Assembly: GCA_027459565.1 (NCBI GenBank)
Contig: DAIDIA010000036.1
Location: 1 to 7,481, forward strand
Reading direction: 5' to 3'
DNA: 7,481 nucleotides
From: Acidimicrobiaceae bacterium
GTDB lineage: Bacteria > Actinomycetota > Acidimicrobiia > Acidimicrobiales > Bog-793
In this document: positions 1 to 5,617 of the stretch, in pieces
Layout of the letters: each line of letters starts with the position of its first letter
How positions within the stretch are numbered: position 1 is the first letter of the stretch
The notes under the pieces: model-generated
Told to the model about the DNA's origin: nothing
What the model saw: the letters and a program-made list of their open reading frames with translations, nothing else
Databases searched by the model: none
Program-made: the position numbers and the translations under genes

Positions 1-290
1 CGATGCTCGCACGAGGTCACGGAGCAAAGATCAGAGCGGGTCTCGTGGTGCTGCAGACGGTCGTCGCGAATTGGAAGGGCGCAGTCCAGGCCTCTACGTG
101 GACCATCGGAACTCCTGACGGCGAAACCATCGGTCAATCGAACTCGCCGAGCCTTCTCGACAGACTCATCGGTCAACCACTTGGTTCTCGATTTCTCGCG
201 ATAATCCCCAAGAGCGGCGTCTCCGGACCGTATGCAGTCGTTCTCGAGGTCGTTGCGCAGCCTCACGGCACAAGTACCCAGCCCAGTTAG
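1..290 (+). CDS. FKBP-like peptidyl-prolyl cis-trans isomerase, C-terminal part (cut by left window edge)
   Basis: About 95 residues are visible, ending in TAG at 288-290. The reading frame is open to the left edge, so the ATG at 3 is probably internal rather than the start. The layout fits an FKBP domain: an opening G-x-G-A...AG turn, a W-K-G segment, a STW stretch followed by G-x-P, then LIGQPLGSR, an IP(K) stretch and a closing hydrophobic VVLEVV strand. GQ-x-x-GSR followed by IP is the part I find most telling, because actinobacterial FKBPs, often tandem-domain lipoproteins, carry GLVGQKVGSR-type segments there. FKBPs catalyse proline isomerisation and assist folding, and these tandem forms usually act outside the membrane. 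The pocket Trp that normally precedes the GL-x-G segment is not seen and the loop after IP is shortened, so this may be a degenerate, non-catalytic domain. The family call is inference from a weak resemblance. Confidence 0.55.
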   Translation, partial: MLARGHGAKIRAGLVVLQTVVANWKGAVQASTWTIGTPDGETIGQSNSPSLLDRLIGQPLGSRFLAIIPKSGVSGPYAVVLEVVAQPHGTSTQPS

Positions 291-353
291 CCCAGACGGG
301 GCACCCCTCGGGCGCTTGACGCTCTGCCCACCTCCGTGGAAGGGTGAGGGCGG

Positions 354-358
354 GGAGG
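354..358 (+). promoter_or_regulatory. Ribosome binding site of the class II aldolase gene
   Basis: GGAGG lies eight bases before the ATG at 367. It decides the start: the same frame is open further upstream with an ATG at 232, but that one overlaps the FKBP-like gene and lacks a comparable site. The GGAGGT at 354-359 can pair with ACCTCC at 330-335, which might mask it. Confidence 0.7.
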
Positions 359-366
359 TTTTGTCA

Positions 367-1149
367 ATGGCAATCTCATCGGCTCCGATTGGAGTTTCCA
401 TGCGCGACCGCGTCAGCGCTGGGGAGTGGGCTGCCCGTGTGGAGCTCGCCGCGTGCTACCGGCTGGTCGCCAAATACGGAATGACCGATCTCATCTACAA
501 CCACATTACGGCGCGCGTTCCGGGTGAAGAGGGTCACGTGTTGATCAATTCCTACGGAATGCTCTACGAGGAGATGACCGCTTCAAGTCTGATAAAGATC
601 GATCTTGACGGCAACGTCGTAGATGATCCGGGAACCGGCTACGGCGTGAATCAGGCGGGTTATGTCATTCACGGAGCGATCCATCAGGCACGCTCCGATA
701 TCAGTTGCGTCTTACACACTCACTCTCGCGCCTCAATGGCGGTCTCGATGATGGAATGTGGATTCCTTCCACTCAGCCAACACGCGATGCGCTTCTATGG
801 ACACGTCGGATACCACGAGTACGAAGGCGTCGCTCTGGAACTTGACGAACGGCAACGCCTCGTCGCCGACCTTGGCGAACACAACGTGATGTTCCTTCGC
901 AACCACGGCCTTCTGGTCTGCGGTCGCACCGTCGCAGAGGCGTTCAACATCGCGTACTGGGTCGAGATGGCCTGCAAGGCCCAGGTGGATGCGATGAACG
1001 CACAGACTGAGCTGCACTTCCCGACCGAGGAGGTCATGAAGAAGACCGCGTACCTCTATGAACCCACGACAAGGCGTCCGTACGGGGAAATGGAATGGGA
1101 AGCAATGCTTCGACTGCTCGAGCGCGACGGAGCCAACTACGCGACATAG
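367..1149 (+). CDS. Class II aldolase/adducin family protein
   Basis: A complete 260-residue protein, the usual size for the adducin-like branch of class II aldolases. These are cytoplasmic Zn-dependent enzymes that cleave or epimerise sugar phosphates or related hydroxy-acids. Visible landmarks are YNHITARVPG near residues 44-53, HTHSRAS with His117 and His119, and FLRNHGLLVCG with His180; the three histidines match the metal ligands of the family. NQAGYVIHGAIHQAR (95-109) and PLSQHAMRFYG (135-145) are typical of the adducin-type subgroup annotated simply as class II aldolase/adducin. The catalytic acidic residue of fuculose-phosphate aldolase (Glu73) is not evident in the NQAG segment, as in other members of this branch, so the substrate cannot be stated. 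The ATG at 367 is chosen for its GGAGG site. The gene follows the FKBP-like gene by 76 bases and faces the minus-strand operon. Confidence 0.9.
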   Translation: MAISSAPIGVSMRDRVSAGEWAARVELAACYRLVAKYGMTDLIYNHITARVPGEEGHVLINSYGMLYEEMTASSLIKIDLDGNVVDDPGTGYGVNQAGYVIHGAIHQARSDISCVLHTHSRASMAVSMMECGFLPLSQHAMRFYGHVGYHEYEGVALELDERQRLVADLGEHNVMFLRNHGLLVCGRTVAEAFNIAYWVEMACKAQVDAMNAQTELHFPTEEVMKKTAYLYEPTTRRPYGEMEWEAMLRLLERDGANYAT

Positions 1150-1157
1150 GGATCGCC

Positions 1158-1200
1158 CCGGAATGGGACCCCACCCGATACGAACGGCAACCCAGTCCGG
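1158..1200 (+). terminator. Imperfect stem-loop in the convergent intergenic gap (possible terminator)
   Basis: CCGGAATGGG at 1158-1167 pairs with CCCAGTCCGG at 1191-1200: five pairs, one A-G mismatch, then four pairs, with a 23-base loop. It begins eight bases after the aldolase stop, where a transcription end is expected for converging genes. There is no U tract after the stem and the loop is large, so it is not a classical intrinsic terminator. It could stabilise a 3' end produced by Rho or be coincidental. Confidence 0.25.
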
Positions 1201-1290
1201 TACACGCCAGCGTCACCACGGAATCCTCATGGCGCATCCGAGCGTGGCGGCCAAACCCTGCTCAACGTCTTCGACCGTTTCTACCGACGA

Positions 1291-1725
1291 TCACGTGTCC
1301 GGAGTAATCAGGATGATTGGTATCTGTCTCGAGGTCTTCGCCTGATATTCAGCGAAGCGAGGGGTCTCTGCGATTCGGTTCGCGTACAGTCGATCCCGTT
1401 CTGGCCCAATAGGTTCCGTCGCGATCGCCTCGGTGACCCGATCGCCCACCTCCACGGTGACGACCGGATTCGCGAGAATGTTGTAATACCAGCCGGGGTG
1501 GTGATCCGAGCCGGCATCCGCCGCGGTGACGACGTAGGAGTCGCCATCTTTGGTGTAGATCAATGGGGTGACTCTGGGAAGCCCTGACTTCGCTCCCGTC
1601 GTTGTTAACAAGAGCAACGTCCTTCCGGCAAAGTCACCGGTCACCTGACCCTTGTTCGCCCGGAACTCTTCCGTGGTCGCCTCGTTGTAGAGCCGCTGGT
1701 CGGAATACTCACTTCGTAATGGCAT
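1291..1725 (-). CDS. Nitroreductase family deazaflavin (F420)-dependent oxidoreductase (Ddn/DUF385 type)
   Basis: A complete 144-residue protein, the standard size for the single-domain split-barrel Ddn family. Members bind cofactor F420 and pass hydride from F420H2 to quinones or other small molecules; the mycobacterial member activates the drug pretomanid. The family signature is clear: LLLLTTTGAKSGLPRVTPL at residues 37-55, where the TGAKSG...R turn is the cofactor-binding segment, and HPGWYYNILANP at 76-87 followed by VTVEVGD. No signal peptide or membrane segment is present. Translation starts at ATG 1725, preceded by a purine-rich AGGGGGAG run. The gene is last in the minus-strand series, 82 bases after the crotonase gene. 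Its presence implies that the host makes F420, as many actinobacteria do. The physiological substrate is unknown. Confidence 0.9.
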   Translation of the reverse strand: MPLRSEYSDQRLYNEATTEEFRANKGQVTGDFAGRTLLLLTTTGAKSGLPRVTPLIYTKDGDSYVVTAADAGSDHHPGWYYNILANPVVTVEVGDRVTEAIATEPIGPERDRLYANRIAETPRFAEYQAKTSRQIPIILITPDT

Positions 1726-1761
1726 CTCTCCCCCTAAAGGTGCGGGCTAACCAACTGCTCT

Positions 1762-1806
1762 CAGCGACGGTATCGCAGTTCAATCACGTTGCCAACTGAC
1801 TCGCTG
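1762..1806 (-). repeat. Nested inverted repeat between the crotonase and F420 oxidoreductase genes
   Basis: CAGCGA at 1762-1767 is complementary to TCGCTG at 1801-1806, and inside it CAGTT at 1776-1780 is complementary to AACTG at 1794-1798. Together they can form a two-part stem with an asymmetric internal loop (eight against two bases) and a 13-base terminal loop. It starts just after the crotonase stop and ends well before the next start codon. No U tract follows, so it may be an mRNA-processing or 3'-end structure, or chance. Confidence 0.3.
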
Positions 1807-1807
1807 G

Positions 1808-2599
1808 TCACGTACCGGTCCAATGTGGCTTGCGCTTGCCGATGAAAGCATCCACACCCTCTTTGAAATCGTTGCTGAGATAACACATCGAAACAAGATC
1901 CCTGCCGAGCTCCTCGTCAAAGCCATCTCGAATGTCCAAGAGCGCCCTCTTTGTTGCCCTGAGTGTGAGCGGGGCGAGCTCCAATAACTCTCTCGCAATC
2001 TTCGCGGTGACCTCCAGCAAATCATCATCGGTGTCCACCACCTCGTGGAGCCAACCAATTGCTAACGATTCCGCCGAGCCAACAAGTCGGGCGCGAAACA
2101 TGATCTCCTTGAACCGAGATGGTCCGATGATCGCCGAAATCCGCCGATAATTGTCCAGCGAAAGGCAGTTGCCAAGCGTTCTCGCGATCGGAACACCAAA
2201 GACGGCGGAGGGAGCGCCGATCCTCAGGTCGCACGCAGCGGCGATCGCCGCGCCTCCACCCGTGCAGGCACCGCGGATGGCCGCGATCGTGGGTATCGGG
2301 CAACTTTCGACGAGCGAAAGCACGGCGCTCATGCGTGTCTCATATGCGAATACGTCATCTTCTGAACGAAAATCGACAAACTGACTGATATCGGTGCCAG
2401 CGGCAAAGGCGCGGTCTCCCGCGCCGGTAATGACCAACACCCTCGGGAGATCCGCCAAGGGTTGGGCGCAAAGTTCTCCGACTCCCTCGTACATTGAAAA
2501 GGTCATCGCATTTCTCGTACTGGGTCGGTTCAGCGTGAGCCAGCCGATCTGGTCGCGCTCTTCGTAGAGCAGGTCTTCGGTCTTCGGTTGAAATGTCAT
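1808..2599 (-). CDS. Enoyl-CoA hydratase/isomerase (crotonase) family protein, non-canonical active site
   Basis: A complete 263-residue protein of normal crotonase length. Crotonase-fold enzymes act on acyl-CoA thioesters in the cytoplasm, holding the thioester carbonyl in an oxyanion hole. Visible motifs are LTLNRPSTRNAM (21-32), AFAAGTDISQF (64-74, first oxyanion-hole strand), GACTGGGAAIAAACD (110-124, second oxyanion-hole glycine and helix), and a C-terminal DFKEGVDAFIGKRKPHW. The two glutamates that do hydration in classical enoyl-CoA hydratase (rat Glu144 and Glu164) align with Ala118 and Ile138, so simple hydration is doubtful. The FGVPIARTLGNCLS segment marks a subfamily that I recall in many bacteria, usually labelled enoyl-CoA hydratase without proof. 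ATG 2599 is preferred over TTG 2605 because GGGAG lies six bases before it. The gene follows mdh by 98 bases. Confidence 0.88.
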   Translation of the reverse strand: MTFQPKTEDLLYEERDQIGWLTLNRPSTRNAMTFSMYEGVGELCAQPLADLPRVLVITGAGDRAFAAGTDISQFVDFRSEDDVFAYETRMSAVLSLVESCPIPTIAAIRGACTGGGAAIAAACDLRIGAPSAVFGVPIARTLGNCLSLDNYRRISAIIGPSRFKEIMFRARLVGSAESLAIGWLHEVVDTDDDLLEVTAKIARELLELAPLTLRATKRALLDIRDGFDEELGRDLVSMCYLSNDFKEGVDAFIGKRKPHWTGT

Positions 2600-2605
2600 T
2601 CTCAA

Positions 2606-2610
2606 CTCCC
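2606..2610 (-). promoter_or_regulatory. Ribosome binding site of the crotonase-family gene
   Basis: On the minus strand GGGAG sits six bases before ATG 2599. It touches the alternative TTG at 2605, which therefore cannot use it. This fixes the start at 2599. Confidence 0.65.
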
Positions 2611-2697
2611 ATCCGCACCGTGGCTATCGGAGCCCGCTTTCCGTCGGTCCATCTCCGAATATGATCCTGACCCTTTCAACGGAAGATCGTTCGGTTC

Positions 2698-3693
2698 CTA
2701 CCCGAGAAGCTCCATGACATCAGCCCTCTCGGCGAGGAGCTCCTCCGTAGTAATACGAATACGATCCTTTGCAAAATCGTCATGGGAGAGGCCTTCGACA
2801 ATCTCCCATGACGTACCCGTCGACCGGACGGGGTATCCGAACTGAAGCCCCGCGGGAACTCCGTATTCACCATCGGAACACACCGCGAGCGAGGTCCAAT
2901 CTCCCGTGGCTGTCGGGTTGAGCACAGAGACCATCGAATCGATCGCCGCGTTCGCAGCCGAGGCCGCCGACGAGAGACCGCGAGCCTCGATGATCGCTGC
3001 GCCCCGCTTCTGTACCGTCTCAATGAATTCGCCCGACAGCCAAGCGCTGTCGCCAATTACCTCGGGAGCAGGGATCCCGTCAATCCTTGCGTTCGCGAAA
3101 TCCGGGAACTGTGTCGATGAATGATTTCCCCAAATCGCAAGATTGGAGACCCTCGACACTTCGACTCCCGCTCGCTTGGCGAGCTGTGTCTTGGCGCGAT
3201 TCTCGTCGAGTCTGGTCATCGCAAACCATCGATCGCTCGGCACTTCAGGAGCATTTGAACGCGCGATCAGGCAGTTGGTATTGCACGGATTTCCGACCAC
3301 AAGCACCCGGACGTCGCCAGCTGCATTCGCTGCGATCGCCTGGCCCTGAGGCTTGAAGATTCCGCCGTTGATGCTCAGCAGATCATTGCGTTCCATTCCA
3401 GCCTTGCGCGGAATCGAACCGACAAGAAGCGCTACGTTCGCGCCGGAAAACGCCGTCGCAAGGTCAGATGTTGCCTCGATATCACTGAGCAGTGGAAACG
3501 CGCAGTCGTCGAGCTCCATGATGACGCCCTCGAGCGCCTTCATCGCCGGCTCGATCTCCAGAAGGCGAAGGACTATCGGCTGATCGGGACCATAAAGAGC
3601 TCCCGAAGCGATTCGAAAGAGCAATGAGTAGCCGATCTGCCCCGCGGCTCCGGTGACGGTCACGTGTTTTGGGGGTTTCGAATTTGTCGCCAT
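2698..3693 (-). CDS. mdh: Malate dehydrogenase
   Basis: A complete 331-residue protein that interconverts malate and oxaloacetate with NAD in the citric acid cycle. It belongs to the LDH-like branch found in actinobacteria and cytosolic eukaryotic enzymes. The NAD-binding loop is GAAGQIG (15-21). LEIEPAMKALEGVIMELDDCAFP follows in the region 45-67. The substrate loop is GSIPRKAGMERNDLL with Arg96 and Arg102, then NPCNTN (135-140), TRLDENRA with Arg161 and Asp163, and GNHSSTQFPD with the catalytic His191. All expected catalytic residues are present. ATG 3693 gives the family's usual N-terminus. The frame extends to a TTG at 3753, which would add 20 residues unlike the family. No well-spaced Shine-Dalgarno site precedes ATG 3693; a GGAGG lies 17 bases away inside a hairpin. 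The gene lies 127 bases after metF. Confidence 0.95.
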   Translation of the reverse strand: MATNSKPPKHVTVTGAAGQIGYSLLFRIASGALYGPDQPIVLRLLEIEPAMKALEGVIMELDDCAFPLLSDIEATSDLATAFSGANVALLVGSIPRKAGMERNDLLSINGGIFKPQGQAIAANAAGDVRVLVVGNPCNTNCLIARSNAPEVPSDRWFAMTRLDENRAKTQLAKRAGVEVSRVSNLAIWGNHSSTQFPDFANARIDGIPAPEVIGDSAWLSGEFIETVQKRGAAIIEARGLSSAASAANAAIDSMVSVLNPTATGDWTSLAVCSDGEYGVPAGLQFGYPVRSTGTSWEIVEGLSHDDFAKDRIRITTEELLAERADVMELLG

Positions 3694-3697
3694 GAAC

Positions 3698-3715
3698 GGA
3701 GACGCTATCGCCTCC
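3698..3715 (-). promoter_or_regulatory. Hairpin directly upstream of the mdh start codon
   Basis: On the minus strand GGAGGCG and CGTCTCC pair around an ATAG loop, giving a seven-pair stem (one pair is G-U) in 18 bases. It ends four bases before ATG 3693. Its 5' arm contains the only GGAGG near the start, at a 17-base distance when unfolded. Folding could therefore hide that site or alter initiation. The structure is seen in the sequence; a regulatory role is inference. Confidence 0.35.
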
Positions 3716-3820
3716 ACGGGTATCTGGCCAAACGGCGATTGAGCAGCGTCCAAGGACCGTTTTCATCTCGATCGCATGCGCGTGGATCGCGATGTTCCAA
3801 CGCTTTCTCGTGTCGTTAAG

Positions 3821-4693
3821 TCAGACCTCGCGTCGATAAAGTCCAAGTCGCGCGCAGATTTCAAGTGTCGCCGAAACCTGGTTCATCGTATAGAAATGAA
3901 GCCCCGGCACGCCCTCCGCAAGGAGCTCTGCGCACAGTTCGGTCGCAATCTCGACGCCGACTCGACGGACAGCTTCGGGGTCGGATGCAACCCGGTCGAC
4001 CCTATCGAGCACCTCGTCGGGAAGCTGGGTTCCGGAAAGCTCAGCCATGCGGGAAACGGTCTTGATATTGGTAATCGGCATGATGCCAGGGATGACGGGC
4101 TTCTTTATGCCCCGGTCCGCGAGGTCGCTGACAAGCCCGAAGTAATCCACAGCGCGAAAGAAGAACTGCGTTATTGCAAAATCGGCGTGTTCGAGCTTCT
4201 CCGCAAGGTATCGACGGTCTGTCGCCAAGTCGGGAGCATCAGGATGCCCCTCGGGGTGCGCCCCAACCGCAACACAGAAATCTCCGATCTCCTTTGCGAG
4301 ATCAACGAGTTCGATGGCATGTCGAAGATCACCCTCGGCGAGAAACTCGGTTGCACCAAGCGGCGGATCACCGCGAAGCGCAAGGACGTTCTCGATGCCC
4401 GCCGATTTGTATCTTTCAAGAATCGACACCAGCTCTTCGCGTCGGTGCGCTGCGCAGACGAGATGGGCCATCGGGGTCATGATCTTTGACTCGTGAATCG
4501 CCACAACAAGGTCGTGGGTGCGCTCGCGCGTGGACCCCGCCGCACCATAGGTAATCGAGGCGAACGTGGGTTTGAGGTCTTCAAGGCGCTCCAGAGATCT
4601 CTCGAGGCGCACCTGCGCCTCGGAGCTGCGCGGTGGCCAGAGTTCAACCGAAAGGGAAAACCCTCTTGCGAGAAGATCGATGATTGCGGTCAT
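3821..4693 (-). CDS. metF: 5,10-methylenetetrahydrofolate reductase
   Basis: A complete 290-residue, single-domain bacterial-type reductase. It reduces 5,10-methylene-THF to 5-methyl-THF with a bound flavin in the cytoplasm, supplying the methyl group for methionine synthesis. Seen in order: SVELWPPRS with Glu17, equivalent to the catalytic Glu28 of E. coli MetF; SITYGAAGSTRE near 46-57; HLVCAAHRREEL; NVLALRGDPP with Asp109; AVGAHPEGHPDA; ADFAITQFFF; PVIPGIMPI; and GLHFYTMN close to the end. The usual SFEFFPPK motif appears as SVELWPPRS, a known kind of actinobacterial variation. The start is ATG 4693, with TTG 4696 as a neighbouring alternative. Only 11 bases separate it from folD, and its AGGG site overlaps the folD stop codon, which points to translational coupling. 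Confidence 0.94.
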   Translation of the reverse strand: MTAIIDLLARGFSLSVELWPPRSSEAQVRLERSLERLEDLKPTFASITYGAAGSTRERTHDLVVAIHESKIMTPMAHLVCAAHRREELVSILERYKSAGIENVLALRGDPPLGATEFLAEGDLRHAIELVDLAKEIGDFCVAVGAHPEGHPDAPDLATDRRYLAEKLEHADFAITQFFFRAVDYFGLVSDLADRGIKKPVIPGIMPITNIKTVSRMAELSGTQLPDEVLDRVDRVASDPEAVRRVGVEIATELCAELLAEGVPGLHFYTMNQVSATLEICARLGLYRREV

Positions 4694-4702
4694 CAACGAC
4701 GA

Positions 4703-4706
4703 CCCT
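4703..4706 (-). promoter_or_regulatory. metF ribosome binding site overlapping the folD stop codon
   Basis: On the minus strand the folD TAG (4707-4705) runs directly into AGGG, which lies nine bases before ATG 4693 and six before TTG 4696. Ribosomes ending folD would sit on the metF initiation site, so the two genes are probably translationally coupled. Confidence 0.5.
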
Positions 4707-5592
4707 AAAGGCTCGGAATTGCTTCAGATGAATCGCCAATTCCCCGTTTCGCCGCGGCGGCAACCGCATTCTTCAAGAGCATTGCGCGCGTCATGGGACC
4801 GACTCCCCCAATCCTCGGTGTCAAATATCCGGCAACTTCAGAGACGTCCTCAGCGACGTCACTGAGCAATTTGCGCCCCTGCCAGGAGACTCCGGCGCCG
4901 ACAACCGCCGCACCTGGCTTGACCATATCTCGGGTAACAAGCCCGGCACTCCCCGCAGCTGCAACGATCACATCAGCGCGGCGAAGATACTCTCCGATAT
5001 CTGGCACTCCGGTGTGGACGACAGTCACCGCGGCATTGCAATGAGGACGACGCAGCGCGAGGAGGAGCGCAAGTGGACGACCGATTGTCAAACCTCGCCC
5101 GACGATGACGACATTCTTGCCTTCGACCGCCACACGATTTGCGGCAAGCAATTCCACAATTCCTGCTGGGGTGCACGGCAGGGGACCTGGCTTACCCATG
5201 ACGAGCCGTCCGAGATTGATCGGGTGAAGGCCGTCGACGTCCTTGTCGGGATCGACCGCCAGAAGGATGCGCTCCTCATCAAGATGCTCGGGAAGGGGAA
5301 GCTGGATGAGATAAGCATCGACCCGGGCATCGGTATTGAAGCGCGCGATTACCTCAAGAAGATCCAACTCACTGATATCAGAAGGTAACTGCTCATGGAT
5401 TGACGTGATTCCGATCTCCGCGCAGTCTTTGTGTTTCATCGCAACATAGCGGGCACTGGGGGGATCCTCACCGACCAAGATTGTTCCCAACCCTGGCACG
5501 ATGCCTTTGGCGAGAAGTTGCGTTACCTTGTCCTTGAGCGAAGCGCGAATTGACGCGGCAAGAGCCTCGCCGTCGAGAACAGCTGCAGCCAT
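4705..5592 (-). CDS. folD: Bifunctional methylenetetrahydrofolate dehydrogenase / methenyltetrahydrofolate cyclohydrolase
   Basis: A complete 295-residue protein of normal FolD length. It oxidises 5,10-methylene-THF with NADP and hydrolyses the methenyl product to 10-formyl-THF in the cytoplasm. The catalytic segment is YVAMKHKDCAEIGI with Lys53, the counterpart of E. coli Lys54. IQLPLP carries Gln97 and PDKDVDGLHPIN carries Asp120, both active-site positions. PCTPAGIVELL follows, then the nucleotide-binding VGRGLTIGRP (164-173) and the C-terminal GGVGPMTRAMLL. The GRG form replaces the GRS of proteobacterial enzymes, as is common in actinobacteria. The usual DVG turn near residue 232 reads GAG (VVGAGVSW). 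ATG 5592 has AGGGAG six bases upstream. It lies between the glycosyltransferase and metF, and its product feeds PurH. Confidence 0.95.
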   Translation of the reverse strand: MAAAVLDGEALAASIRASLKDKVTQLLAKGIVPGLGTILVGEDPPSARYVAMKHKDCAEIGITSIHEQLPSDISELDLLEVIARFNTDARVDAYLIQLPLPEHLDEERILLAVDPDKDVDGLHPINLGRLVMGKPGPLPCTPAGIVELLAANRVAVEGKNVVIVGRGLTIGRPLALLLALRRPHCNAAVTVVHTGVPDIGEYLRRADVIVAAAGSAGLVTRDMVKPGAAVVGAGVSWQGRKLLSDVAEDVSEVAGYLTPRIGGVGPMTRAMLLKNAVAAAAKRGIGDSSEAIPSL

Positions 5593-5598
5593 GTATTG

Positions 5599-5604
5599 CT
5601 CCCT
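5599..5604 (-). promoter_or_regulatory. Ribosome binding site of folD
   Basis: On the minus strand AGGGAG is placed six bases before ATG 5592, in the 25-base gap after the glycosyltransferase stop. It supports the chosen folD start. Confidence 0.65.
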
Positions 5605-5617
5605 AAATATCTGCTGG

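Noticed and set aside
298..329. GC-rich inverted repeats after the FKBP-like gene (GGGG/CCCC and GGGC/GCCC) as a terminator
   Set aside because: One has a two-base loop, which cannot fold, the other has only short imperfect arms, and no T-run follows.
316..345. TTGACG at 316-321 as a -35 box for the aldolase gene
   Set aside because: The -35 match is good, but no -10 hexamer resembling TATAAT exists at 16 to 18 bases downstream.
232..366. Upstream extension of the aldolase frame to an ATG at 232
   Set aside because: It would overlap the FKBP-like gene, adds 45 low-complexity residues not expected in the family, and lacks the GGAGG site found before 367.
1058..1345. Plus-strand open frames bridging the aldolase 3' end and the convergent gap
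   Set aside because: They start inside the aldolase gene, run into the antisense of the F420 oxidoreductase, and show no protein family pattern.
3694..3753. N-terminally extended malate dehydrogenase from TTG 3753
   Set aside because: The extra 20 residues do not resemble the family N-terminus, and no ribosome site precedes the TTG; ATG 3693 gives the usual length.
3776..4489. Plus-strand open frame of about 237 codons antisense to metF
   Set aside because: It lies opposite well-conserved MetF motifs, shows no family features, and has no credible ribosome site.
5014..5388. Plus-strand open frame of 124 codons antisense to folD
   Set aside because: It mirrors conserved FolD coding sequence and has no recognisable features.
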